A program made the translations under genes and the position numbers. From Candidatus Poseidoniales archaeon (GTDB lineage: Archaea > Thermoplasmatota > Poseidoniia > Poseidoniales > Poseidoniaceae), in the NCBI GenBank assembly GCA_012959275.1, contig DUDM01000013.1:1-32838 (forward strand): a stretch of DNA of 32,838 nt, in the 5' to 3' direction. Position 1 is the stretch's first letter, and each line of letters opens with the position of its first letter. The notes under the pieces are model-generated. The model did no database searches. It saw only the letters and a list, made by a program, of their open reading frames with translations, and was not told the origin of the DNA. Of this stretch, positions 8,747-19,100 are shown one piece after another.

Positions 8747-10249
8747 TCACTCTCCTGCTTTGTGCGTTCCCGCTGGTTCTAATGTCTGGGCATGGAATGG
8801 ACGTTCGACCATCTCTCCTGGCTCCTCATCCAATGAATAAAGAACGAATAATACTGAAAAGATGAAGGTGACAATAATTGGAACAACCAAGAATAATCCT
8901 ATTCCACCATCCCATGCGAAACCACCTCGGTCATTGAAGCGCAAATTTTCGGCATCGAATAAGTAGAGGCGCATGACCACAGTGATGACCAACTGAACGA
9001 TTGACAATGGCAATAAGTATCTCCATCCAAATTCGAGAATCTGGTCAGTTCGAATACGAGGTAATGCAGCCCTTAGCCATGCAAAGATAACGAAGACAGC
9101 CCAGGCTTTGAGCAGAGTCCAAATGATTCCGGGTATAAGCAGATAACCTGTGCCAAGAATTGGAATGGAGCCGATAACGCCTTGGAATGGAGCATGCCAG
9201 CCGCCAAGGAAGAAGTGGGTGAATAGGAAACAGGCTGCATAAGTACGCATATATTCCGCAGAGAACATCAATCCCCAGCGCATTCCACCGTATTCTGTCC
9301 ACCATCCTTCGACCAATTCTGCTTCTGCCTCAGGCATATCGAAAGGAATGCGCTCTACTTCTGCTACCATCGCTATCAGGAAAATGGCTGCACCAAGTGG
9401 CATTAAGAAGAGGTTCCATGAACCCGCATAATGCTGGTTCTCAACTAATTCTACAAGATTGAATGTGCCACTCAAAATACAAGCGCTGAGTACTGCGATT
9501 AACATGGGTATCTCGTAGGCTGTCAACTGAGCCGCAGAGCGAATTCCCCCCAGTAATGTGTATTTGTTATTGGAAGACCAACCTGCAAAGAATACGCCTA
9601 GAGGGGCTATTCCGAAAATTGCCATCATGAAAAGAACGCTCATCTTTGGATTGATGGCATAGAAGTTTTCCGAAAACGGAATGAATCCGAGGATGACAAC
9701 TGTTGAAGAGATGATTAGGAATGGTGCGATTTCGTAAATCCACTTATCCGCCTTACGTGGAACCATGTGCTCTTTGGTCATGAATTTCATTCCATCAGCC
9801 AGATTTTGGAAAAATCCAGGGAATAAGAACCAGACTCCATGCCATGAGCGGTTGTTTACTCTGTCAACAGTTGGGTGTTTTGGGTCGCGGTTACCTGCAA
9901 CTCGATTCAAGAATCCATTGAGGGCGCCGATTGGACGACCAAGTCCGTATGGTACTTTATTCCACCATGCTCCGGCAGTTACTCCGCTTTCACCAACCCA
10001 AAGAGAGCGCATTGCGGTTATTGCTCCACGCCTGTCCATCAGGCGGCCAAGGATTTTTCTCTCCATCCAAAGGATAACGAACATGGTATTCATGATTCCA
10101 GCAAAGATTAGAGTACAGAGAATCATCTTCTCCATGAAGAATCCCAAGTATTCTGCTTGCTCGGGCCATGGAGTTAATCCCATCATTTCATTTGCCAAGA
10201 AAAGGGAGCCTTCATGCACCCAGTCATTGATTCTTAACCAGTCGCCCAT
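8747..10249 (-). CDS. nuoH: Complex I subunit H (membrane-domain quinone-site subunit)
   Basis: WMERKILGRLMDRRG, GFFQNLADGMKFMTKE, AEVERIPFDMPEAEAELVEGWWTEYGGMRWGLMFSAEYMRTY. Confidence 0.95.
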   Translation of the reverse strand: MGDWLRINDWVHEGSLFLANEMMGLTPWPEQAEYLGFFMEKMILCTLIFAGIMNTMFVILWMERKILGRLMDRRGAITAMRSLWVGESGVTAGAWWNKVPYGLGRPIGALNGFLNRVAGNRDPKHPTVDRVNNRSWHGVWFLFPGFFQNLADGMKFMTKEHMVPRKADKWIYEIAPFLIISSTVVILGFIPFSENFYAINPKMSVLFMMAIFGIAPLGVFFAGWSSNNKYTLLGGIRSAAQLTAYEIPMLIAVLSACILSGTFNLVELVENQHYAGSWNLFLMPLGAAIFLIAMVAEVERIPFDMPEAEAELVEGWWTEYGGMRWGLMFSAEYMRTYAACFLFTHFFLGGWHAPFQGVIGSIPILGTGYLLIPGIIWTLLKAWAVFVIFAWLRAALPRIRTDQILEFGWRYLLPLSIVQLVITVVMRLYLFDAENLRFNDRGGFAWDGGIGLFLVVPIIVTFIFSVLFVLYSLDEEPGEMVERPFHAQTLEPAGTHKAGE

Positions 10250-10259
10250 CTATCTCACC

Positions 10260-11399
10260 TCACCTATCTGTCTCCCCAATACAGGGGTCAAAACTGCCCA
10301 TGATGGCAGGGATATCGGCTATTTTGTAGCCAATCATTGTTTCAGCAACGAATGGAATTGTAATGAACATCGGCGAGCGGATACTGACTCTGTAAGGGTA
10401 CTTTCCGCGTCCTTCTCCTCCTCCTTGCAAGTAGAACATCGATTCTCCACGGCTGTCCTCAAAGTGGTGGTGCCCAGTTGCACCCTCAGGTGCTCGAATT
10501 GGAACCTTTGTCAAGATTTTTTCATCTCCTGATTGGTAATGGCTTTCTGCTCCGCCTGGAATTTTATCAAGAGCATCCAAAACCATGCGGCAAGACTCTT
10601 CCATTTCGGTCATTCTGACTCGGTAGCGGTCATAACAATCCGCACCTTTCACTGAACCAGGTTTCTCAACAGATGAAGTCCAATCAACTTCATCGTAAAC
10701 TGAATAGGGGTGGGCCCAGCGTACATCGTAATTGACACCAGCCGCTCGAACATTTGGTCCAGTTACACCTGCATTGACCATGTCTTCGGCTCTCGCATAG
10801 CCAACACCTTGAGTTCTGACAAGGAAAATTGTAGATTCGTCAAGAAGCATTTCGTATTCTTTCATTCTCTCTTTGAACATCTCTATCTTTACACGGGCTC
10901 TTTGAGCAAAGCCAAGTGGCAAATCGCGCTTTACTCCCCCTGGGCGTGGGAAATTGTAGTGCATTCTGCTTCCACCTAATTCTTGCATTAGGTCAAGGAA
11001 CATCTCACGGTCTCTTAGGCACCAAACGAATACCGTCAAGTTTCCAACATCGGGAGTATAAGCACCAAGCCACATCAAGTGAGAAGCGACTCTCTGTAAT
11101 TCAACCGCAATTAAGCGGATATATTCAGCGCGCTCTGGAACATCAACCTCAAGCAAATCTTCTACTGCATAACAGTAAGAATGGGCCCAGGTCATGGCAC
11201 TTGCATAGCATAAGCGATCGCAATATGGGATGATTTGAGTGAAGTCTCTGCTTTCGCATATTTTCTCAACTCCACGGTGAATGTAACCTAATTCTGGTTC
11301 AGTGTCAACTACTGTCTCCCCATCAATTTTCACGCGAAGTGTCCACAAGCCGTGTGTCATTGGGTGTTGAGGGCCCATTGTAATCCACATTTGTGCCAT
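10260..11399 (-). CDS. nuoD: Complex I subunit D (49 kDa-type)
   Basis: MGPQHPMTHGLWTLRVKIDGE, EPELGYIHRGVEKI, terminal MGSFDPCIGETDR. Confidence 0.96.
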   Translation of the reverse strand: MAQMWITMGPQHPMTHGLWTLRVKIDGETVVDTEPELGYIHRGVEKICESRDFTQIIPYCDRLCYASAMTWAHSYCYAVEDLLEVDVPERAEYIRLIAVELQRVASHLMWLGAYTPDVGNLTVFVWCLRDREMFLDLMQELGGSRMHYNFPRPGGVKRDLPLGFAQRARVKIEMFKERMKEYEMLLDESTIFLVRTQGVGYARAEDMVNAGVTGPNVRAAGVNYDVRWAHPYSVYDEVDWTSSVEKPGSVKGADCYDRYRVRMTEMEESCRMVLDALDKIPGGAESHYQSGDEKILTKVPIRAPEGATGHHHFEDSRGESMFYLQGGGEGRGKYPYRVSIRSPMFITIPFVAETMIGYKIADIPAIMGSFDPCIGETDR

Positions 11400-12068
11400 T
11401 TACTTCACCAACCCCGAGTCAACTGGCTTTCTTCCGAAGCCTTGTGCATCATCATACATTTCGTTATAACCATCGTAGCGTAGTCTGTGCTGTTTCTGGA
11501 GTGGATGGAATCCGATAGGGGAATCGTGGGGGTTTAGGACTCTCATCATATCTTCATGGCCTTTGAAGTCGATACCAACTAAGTCCCAAGTCTCCTTCTC
11601 ATTCCAATCAGCACCTTTCCAAATCATTTGGATGCTATCGATGCTTGGAGCATCTCCTTTTGCCAATGGAATGAATACTTCAACCTCAAGTGGGATATCA
11701 TGGCCAGTCAAATCTGCCGCTTTGTACTCAAGACACTGACCGGGTAATTGGTCCACAACTGGCATTCGCATGAAGTGGTAGGCTACTTCCCAACCGCGGT
11801 CGTCATCCCCATCTGGGAAGTGGGTGCCAGTAATCATAGAACAGTAGTTGATTCCAAGGTCGAAGCGAAGAAACTTGGCTAGTCCAAGCCAGTGTCGAGG
11901 GGTGCTTGTTATTCTCAAAAAGTGGAAGTGCTTTCCAGAAGTCCTCTCTACACTTGTCGCCTCGATGCCTGAACCATCAAAGCGGCCATTAATTGCAGAA
12001 ACTGCAGCATCAACTGCAGCATGATTTTGTTCTGAAGAGAGAGACATTCCCATTTCAGTCCTCTCCAA
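11400..12068 (-). CDS. nuoC: Complex I subunit C (30 kDa-type)
   Basis: WKGADWNEKETWDLVGIDFKGHEDMMRVLNPHDSPIGFHPLQKQHRL. Confidence 0.92.
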   Translation of the reverse strand: MERTEMGMSLSSEQNHAAVDAAVSAINGRFDGSGIEATSVERTSGKHFHFLRITSTPRHWLGLAKFLRFDLGINYCSMITGTHFPDGDDDRGWEVAYHFMRMPVVDQLPGQCLEYKAADLTGHDIPLEVEVFIPLAKGDAPSIDSIQMIWKGADWNEKETWDLVGIDFKGHEDMMRVLNPHDSPIGFHPLQKQHRLRYDGYNEMYDDAQGFGRKPVDSGLVK

Positions 12069-12654
12069 CGATTATTGGTGCCTCACTCGGGCGTTCCTTG
12101 CTTGGTACAGCACCGATGCGGATTATTTTTTCACGTAATTTTCCGAATCCGTCTATCAATGCTTCAGGGCGTGGTGGGCAGCCTGGGATGTAGACGTCGA
12201 CTGGGATTACGGTATCAACACCTTCCAAGATATTGTATGATTGGAAATATGGCCCTCCTGAAATTGCACATTCTCCCATTGCTATGCACCACTTTGGTTC
12301 AGGCATTTGTTCCCACAAGCGAACGATTGGGTCGGCGAATTTCTTAGAGATCGGTCCGTTTACGAGCATCACATCACACTGACGAGGGCTTGAGCGGAAA
12401 ATGACACCAAATCTCTCGGCATCGAAACGTGGACCACCTGCTGCTGCCATCTCAAGAGCACAACATTTGATTCCTAAATGGAGCGGAAATAGAGATTTCC
12501 TTTGAGCCCAATTAAAGAATCTCCCCCCAAGAGTTCCAATGAATTGTTTCATCTTGGTTGCCTTCAGTGCTTCATCGGTAACATCGCCGACCATGTCAAC
12601 CAATGTGCGGCTGTTGAATACGGAATAATTCTCTCCTTCAGACATCATATCCAC
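12055..12654 (-). CDS. nuoB: Complex I subunit B (PSST-type)
   Basis: LGIKCCALEMAAAGGPRFDAERFGVIFRSSPRQCDVMLVNGPI, MGECAISGGPYFQSYNILEGVDTVIPVDVYIPGCPPRPEALIDG. Confidence 0.97.
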   Translation of the reverse strand: MDMMSEGENYSVFNSRTLVDMVGDVTDEALKATKMKQFIGTLGGRFFNWAQRKSLFPLHLGIKCCALEMAAAGGPRFDAERFGVIFRSSPRQCDVMLVNGPISKKFADPIVRLWEQMPEPKWCIAMGECAISGGPYFQSYNILEGVDTVIPVDVYIPGCPPRPEALIDGFGKLREKIIRIGAVPSKERPSEAPIIVGED

Positions 12655-12655
12655 C

Positions 12656-13123
12656 TCAGATGTAAATCCTGCCTCGCTTCCTAAAGACGTGCCAAACGCC
12701 CAATATCATCAGGCTCAAGAATGCTGAAAGTGCAAGTAAGCCTTTCTTTGCAATGCTGCCATCAAGATCGGCATCGGTCTGAGCGCCAGAACTCAAAAAG
12801 CCGCCCAAAGCCATGAACATAAATGCAACATCAAACACTAGGAAAATAATGGCATACCAATAATATTGGAAGTGGAATTGAATCATCGCATCCCCAACTG
12901 GCTCGCTTCCACATTCATATGTTGAAAGACGGCGAGGGTAGAGAGTATGGTCTGTCTCATATCCTTCCAAAAAATAAGAACGTGTGATGTTAGGATTGGA
13001 GGCATCAGTCACCGGTCTGAGGAAGCGAGTCATGATGAAAGACATCAATGGAAAGCCGATTCCAATGAGAGTCATCAGCGCTACAGCAAGATAAGCGTCT
13101 GGAACTGAGTCTGCCGATGCCAA
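12656..13123 (-). CDS. nuoA: Complex I subunit A
   Basis: YECGSEPVGDAMIQFHFQYYWYAIIFLVFDVAFMF; first gene of the operon. Confidence 0.93.
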   Translation of the reverse strand: MASADSVPDAYLAVALMTLIGIGFPLMSFIMTRFLRPVTDASNPNITRSYFLEGYETDHTLYPRRLSTYECGSEPVGDAMIQFHFQYYWYAIIFLVFDVAFMFMALGGFLSSGAQTDADLDGSIAKKGLLALSAFLSLMILGVWHVFRKRGRIYI

Positions 13124-13155
13124 TTAATCACCTAGAGTGTGTTTACGCTCTCTAA

Positions 13156-13166
13156 GTTGGCCCAAC
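13156..13166. promoter_or_regulatory. Inverted repeat gttgg-c-ccaac upstream of nuoA
   Basis: Perfect 5 bp dyad about 33 bp upstream of the nuoA start; function inferred only. Confidence 0.25.
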
Positions 13167-13193
13167 CGAAGGACGGACATAAGCATAACCGTT

Positions 13194-13210
13194 GCCCCCC
13201 TACGGGGGGC
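13194..13210 (-). terminator. GC stem-loop downstream of the NEW3-like protein gene
   Basis: gcccccc-tac-ggggggc, perfect 7 bp stem with 3 nt loop, about 10 bp past the stop at 13220. Confidence 0.5.
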
Positions 13211-13219
13211 CTCAACCAT

Positions 13220-16135
13220 TCACTGCTTCTTTCTGCCATTAAGCAACATTGCTGCACCTAACATCGAGATGATGCCGAGGGCTGCAGTGAACCCTGGCAA
13301 GCCCTCAAATATGCCGACATCTTCAGGCTCTCCATTGATTGTAAACTCCATATTCTTTCTACCTACTAAGCCGCTTTCAGACGGTTCTGCGGAGAAAGTG
13401 AACTCGAAAGTATCCGATACTTCAGAGGAATGTGGAGGCTTCACATCAACCTCTATTGTCACTGACTCTCCGACGTCGAGGATGCAGAGCAATTCTTCAT
13501 CATCTGTTACTTCACAGACCTTGGAATCTTGTTGACTGATACTAATGACCCAACCACGAAGAGCCTCACTGGTGAAAACTCGCATCTCAAATTCAGTATT
13601 TCCTTGGTTGCTCAATTGGATTTCAAAACTTGTTGAGGTAGAATAATCGGTATCGACTTCAGTATCTCCGGTGTGAGTCATGCCGATTTTCTTGATGGTA
13701 TTTACCGAAACTGAAATTGTCAATTCTTCCATTTCTATCATGTTGTTTTGGCTTGCTGCCTGGAAAGTGATAATGCCTGTTCTGCCATTTTCTGAATTAC
13801 TCGAAATGGTAACCTCGATGTAAAGAAGAACTTTGTAAAGAGCAGGTTCATGACTATCGACAAGTCCGTTATCGAAAATATATTGCCATGCTTTATCTTC
13901 AGTGCAATTAGCATCACATAATGGGCTTTCTTCAAACACCACAACTACACCATTTACATCTATCTCAAATTCTCCTGAACTTAGGTTATTGATTGCATAT
14001 CCTTTTGATACAGGCATTCCATCTTCGATTGGCAAACCATTCGAATCAGTTAATTTGATACTGCCCATGCCCTCAAGTCCTGTTGCAGAAATATAGGCGA
14101 TATCGCTCAAATCACCGACATTAAACAGCCATATTGGAATGGTATCTGTACCACCCGGTGCTAGGGAGATTGAGCCCCCATTTTGAGCATCCCATTCCGC
14201 ATCGATTTCTGCATCCATCAAAAATATCCTATTGGAAAGTATGGCTCTAAAAGCCATTTCTGCCTGATTATCAGGGACACCATCACCATCGTCATCTGCA
14301 GTGTTGGAATCACCAATATTTGTCACTCTGACTGTCAAGCGGGTATTCGCTAATTCTTCTTCACCCTCGATCTTGACTACGAGAATTGCATTTCGCGTTT
14401 CTTTTGCTGGTACGATGATTTCAGTGACTGGAGTTTCGCCACCATCTTCCCACAAGAAATGGGTATTCCATCCGGGATTAGAAGTTTGGCTGATGACTGA
14501 AAGCCTGAATCTGTCCTGTGTGTTTCCTGTATTTTCAACTTCGAATGGGAAGTACACCTCTTCATTGCCCTTGCCTGTTTGATCGTCGGCAGAAGTAGTA
14601 ACAAACATTCCATGCACCGCTGCAACACTGATTGAAGCATTAGTTGAGTCGTAGGCGGCTCCTCCAGAAGATGATGAAACTGATATTGGGATTGTGATTA
14701 CTTCATCAGCGAGTGCATCAAATGGTACAGTTATCGCCAATACTGCTTCATTTTGTTTTGCTGAACCATGCTTACTACCGACGGTCAAAACAGTAGTTCC
14801 AATTCCCCCGCTGATAGTCGCACCATCAAGGCTGCCCATCCAACCATTTGGAAGAGTGACTGTAATTCGCATTGATTCCTCACCATTTCCTTGATTGGTC
14901 ACCATAATCGTAGTGCTATCATTACCACCAGGGATGACATTCGTCATCATTGACTTAGAGAGGCTAACCGCTGCACCATGAGATTGACCCACTCGAACTG
15001 TCAAGTCTGAGCTACATTTGACTGGGCCATTTCCATCTTTTCCTTCGATAATGAGAATAACCTCTGAGCCTGAACTGACCGAATCATCGGGAGAGACATC
15101 GATGTCAAATGACTTCGTATCATCTTCAGTATTGTATGGCAAAGTTCCAGAAGATGTACCATCGAATTCAACCCAGTTAGCCTTTGAGCCACTTACTCGC
15201 GCTTGGAGCGACCATTGGGTGTTTCCGGTATTGGTAAATGTAATCGTTGTTGACTTAGTTTCATCGGGGTCAATAACCAATAAATCCGAAGTTAATTCTG
15301 AATCACATTCGTGTAATTCAGGAATTTCAAGGTTGACAGGTAGGTCATCAGTGGAATTGGCTTGTGGGTCATTGGTAACCGATGCATGTACGTTCCAACA
15401 TTGCTTTTTTGCTTGTTGGCCATCAGGAACATCTACTTCCAAATCTACCCATTCTGAAGAGTCATTGTCTATGCTGAGAGAAGTTTCTGAAAGGGTTGCA
15501 GTCAATTCCAGTGGGTCGCATCCCGGTGCATCATCGTCCTCAACTTCCAAAGAAATTGTGGCATTCGTTCTGCCCTTATTCGTGACTTCAATCTGCCATA
15601 TTACTAAGTTCTCGCCTTCCCAATCGCGGTTTGGTTCAGCGGTTTCAAGTTCTACTGCCCATAGTTCATTTGATCCATCTCCATCCACACTTGTGGTCAC
15701 AGTGATGTTCTCTTGAGCGGTTGCACCTGGTGTGTCTGGTGGAGTTACTTGTTCATTTGCGATGGCAGTGACTGTTGTTTCGCATGGGTCCTCCCCAGCG
15801 CCTTCAGTTACATTTACTCTCAAAGTTGTAGTTTCACTGGCGCCCGAATCTATTATTCCAGTAATTTGGTCTACTTGACTTGAAAATCCATTGCAGTCAT
15901 CCCCTTGAGCCTGAGAAAGTTGTACTGTAACTGGGTTGCTCCCTGTATTCCGAATTGATATCGTGTATTCTGCAGTTTCTCCTTTTGGCACCTCTTGGGA
16001 CATCGGGTTGGAACTTATCACAATCGAAGCATCGCGACCAGAAACTGCTGCTGCCGGTACACTGGCTGCAAGCATTGAGGTTAGCAACAATAAGACGAGG
16101 AGGGTTGATTTCCTTCCTTGAAAACGATTCTGCAT
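13220..16135 (-). CDS. Secreted/surface-anchored NEW3/CARDB-like repeat protein with PGF-CTERM-like C-terminus
   Basis: Signal peptide; repeated Ig-like segments such as GETAEYTISIRNTGSNPVTVQLS, NQGNGEESMRITVTLPNGWMG, NTGNTQDRFRLSVISQT; C-term LPGFTAALGIISMLGAAMLLNGRKKQ. Confidence 0.85.
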   Translation of the reverse strand: MQNRFQGRKSTLLVLLLLTSMLAASVPAAAVSGRDASIVISSNPMSQEVPKGETAEYTISIRNTGSNPVTVQLSQAQGDDCNGFSSQVDQITGIIDSGASETTTLRVNVTEGAGEDPCETTVTAIANEQVTPPDTPGATAQENITVTTSVDGDGSNELWAVELETAEPNRDWEGENLVIWQIEVTNKGRTNATISLEVEDDDAPGCDPLELTATLSETSLSIDNDSSEWVDLEVDVPDGQQAKKQCWNVHASVTNDPQANSTDDLPVNLEIPELHECDSELTSDLLVIDPDETKSTTITFTNTGNTQWSLQARVSGSKANWVEFDGTSSGTLPYNTEDDTKSFDIDVSPDDSVSSGSEVILIIEGKDGNGPVKCSSDLTVRVGQSHGAAVSLSKSMMTNVIPGGNDSTTIMVTNQGNGEESMRITVTLPNGWMGSLDGATISGGIGTTVLTVGSKHGSAKQNEAVLAITVPFDALADEVITIPISVSSSSGGAAYDSTNASISVAAVHGMFVTTSADDQTGKGNEEVYFPFEVENTGNTQDRFRLSVISQTSNPGWNTHFLWEDGGETPVTEIIVPAKETRNAILVVKIEGEEELANTRLTVRVTNIGDSNTADDDGDGVPDNQAEMAFRAILSNRIFLMDAEIDAEWDAQNGGSISLAPGGTDTIPIWLFNVGDLSDIAYISATGLEGMGSIKLTDSNGLPIEDGMPVSKGYAINNLSSGEFEIDVNGVVVVFEESPLCDANCTEDKAWQYIFDNGLVDSHEPALYKVLLYIEVTISSNSENGRTGIITFQAASQNNMIEMEELTISVSVNTIKKIGMTHTGDTEVDTDYSTSTSFEIQLSNQGNTEFEMRVFTSEALRGWVISISQQDSKVCEVTDDEELLCILDVGESVTIEVDVKPPHSSEVSDTFEFTFSAEPSESGLVGRKNMEFTINGEPEDVGIFEGLPGFTAALGIISMLGAAMLLNGRKKQ

Positions 16136-16177
16136 GTTTGTCGGACGAGCCGGACCATAATCAACCCAACGCCCCTA

Positions 16178-16194
16178 TGATGCCGTAGGCATCA
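16178..16194 (-). terminator. Stem-loop downstream of the subtilisin-like gene
   Basis: tgatgcc-gta-ggcatca, perfect 7 bp stem with 3 nt loop, 6 bp past the stop at 16200. Confidence 0.45.
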
Positions 16195-16199
16195 ATGAA

Positions 16200-19100
16200 T
16201 TATCCTTTCACAAAACCGCTAACTGGGCTTTGACAACCTCGGCATTTTTGTAAATTTTCAACTCCACAACCATGCTCCTTTGAGTGGTATCTTGCGCCAC
16301 ATCCTGGGCATGCTAATGCCGGCTCTGAAGAGATGTCCTTCATACAAGACCAGCACTGAACTGCCACCGCAGAAACGGATTCTGTATTTGCAGAAAAAGC
16401 CTCAGCGGCTGGCGCTGCAACGGGCGCTACCACAGGTACAAAAGCAGGTGATTCAATTTGTTTTGGGATTGAAGTTAAATTAGCCGCAGTAGGTTTGCGT
16501 TGAGTTATAATAAATGCTATTAATATCAATCCAATTATGATGACGACGAAACTCGACCAAATGACTACCGATGAACCACTCGCTGTTGAATCGGTTATGA
16601 CCTCTCCTTCTGCAGTCAACTCAATTCCATGCTCATTTCCATCCACAGCATCTGCCTCTGAAAGACTGAGAATAACCATCTCAGTTCCTGGTTTGTTTGC
16701 AATAATTCGCAACCTGATTGTCTGGGCCTGTCCGGGTTCGATTTGAATCAGGTTTGAACCATCAAAATTGATTGACCAGCCATCGGGCCTTTCTCCAATC
16801 TGGAGACGATGGCTCAACGCAATGTTTCCATCATTCCAAAGTTGAACTTCGATTGTTGCTTCTTCACCGGTTTCCAAAGTTGGAGTTTTGACATCTGACC
16901 AAGATATTCTGCGGATTTCTTCAACATACATTGAGATTGTACTTTCACGACTGATGCCATCGCCATTCAATGTGAGCACTAATTTTGGCTGACTACCTGG
17001 TGTTAAATCCGAAGTCAAAAACACTGAACAAGTGATTTCAGTTACTTCATCTGCTTCCAATGTCCCAGGGTTTGTACAGTCGCTGATTACTCCTTGGTCG
17101 GCACTGATGGAGACTGTTGGTTGCCAACTCCCCTCACCTTCGTTGATTAGATACCAAGTGAAATTGAATTCCTTACCAAGAGGGTGGCTTCCGGGGCCTA
17201 GTGGATGCTCCCAAGTTTTCCCATCTATCTCGATATTTGCAAATTGCAATGTTGGCTCTGCTAAGGCGAGAACATCAAGTTCCCCCTCCCAAGTGAAACG
17301 GTTTGAAATCCCCGTTAAATGAAGTTTGAAAACTCCACCAACAGCATTACCATTTCCTTCGATTGAAACCAACCAATTTTCTGATTGTCCCGGTGAAACT
17401 TGCATAGTTTGCATTGCAGAGCTCAGGGACCAACCCCCAGGTAACTCAGCAGTTGGAAAAAGAGAAAGAAGACTATTTCCACTATTGAAAACAGTAAATT
17501 GAAGGTTCAATGATGAATCAGGACGCAATGTTCCAAGTGTACTCTCAAGAGTGATAGAGGCATTCTCCACTGTCTCCACAACAAGGTCGATTGAAAGATT
17601 CCACATTCGACTATTATTTGATTGGGAAATCGCTAAGATATCCAATTGTAATTGTGAGCCGGCAGCAACCATCGCGGTTGGTGGAATGATAGTTATTCCA
17701 ATCTCACGCACATTGTTTTTGGGAATGGCTCCGGTTGAACCAGAAGGTGCACCTGGACGGCTCCCTAAATCGTCAAAACCGGCTTGCCAACCACTTGGAG
17801 GTTGAATGAATAAATTCCACCCTTGAGCAGAATTTCCTTGGTTTTCCACCCCAATGATGAGTGGAGTTGGCTGTTCTGGAGATACTGCAATGGATTGAGA
17901 ATCTAAATTGAATACAAGGTCAGGAATTTCTAGAACTTCGAGTGTTAAATCGAAAGGATAAGTGATTCCATTATCAACATCAATACCTAATAATGGCAAG
18001 ATGTAGGTGCCGGGGTCTGGTGGGGAAGGATGTACCAATGTGATGTTGACACTTGCCGAACCCTTACCTTCAAGGGAGAAATTAGAACCGCTGCTTCCAA
18101 TGAACCACTCACTAAAATCCGCGCCATCAGATTGGCGATAAACAGTATCCGTGGTCAAAGAGGCATTTGTTTCCAGCAAAGCAGTATTGGTCAAGTCAAC
18201 CTGCCATGTGCTTACACTATGGGTCGGATCCTCAACAATGACGGTCGACATCGCTGATTCTACTTTCACACCTGGCGCAGTCACTTCAATTATCGTCGTG
18301 ATGTGGTTGTTATTCTCTTCGATTTCATCTATCAAATCATTAGGGTCAGCGCGAATCACAATGGTTCTTTCACCCGCTTGAGTCGGTGTCCATGGCCATG
18401 ACAAGCCCTTGCTTTCCCCAGGCCCTAAATCTATGGTATATGTTGCTAAATCCACTGCGTCTGCAACTGCCTTAACTTCAAGGTCATTTATTTGGACATT
18501 GCCAAAATTTTGGATTTGAGCAGAAATTGTGACATCATCCCCAACTTGGGGAATGGGGATGTTGATACTAACCGAATCCTGTACAGGTGATGCATCTGGG
18601 CGCAAATCATTCACTCCTACGCCTGAAATTGAAAGTGCGTAGGGCTGTGAACGCGACCCACCGTGGCTGTGATCCTTGATACGAACCGTCCAAATCCCAG
18701 ATTGGGCTTGATCGATTAGAACAACTTCAACATTATTCAAATCATCCCATGCACCGCCGGTAGTGCTTCTACCATTGAAGAAATCATTTCCGCGATAGAT
18801 TGTACCATCCGGTGATTCAACTTCCAAATTCAGGTCATTGACCAATTGAGCGCCATTTGAAAAACGGGACCCGCGTTCATCTGACCAAACTAAACTGGAC
18901 TTGAATGCTACATTCCCCGTGGTGATATTGAAAGAATAAGTCTTCACTGAGCCACTACTTGAAACTACACTGCGGTCATCAACCCATATTCCTCGGCCAG
19001 CATTTGGAGCCAAAGTATTGCGCAGATTTATCCTACCCCAACCCTCATCGTTATTCGGTATATCTCTGCTACTTCCACTATCTTCAGCACCGAGAATTAG

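Noticed and set aside
9765-10532. 255 aa plus-strand ORF
   Set aside because: Fully antisense to nuoH/nuoD, no recognisable motifs; overlap with strongly supported genes makes it a chance ORF.
15018-15716. 232 aa plus-strand ORF
   Set aside because: Antisense to the NEW3-like gene; Ser-rich low-complexity translation typical of the antisense frame.
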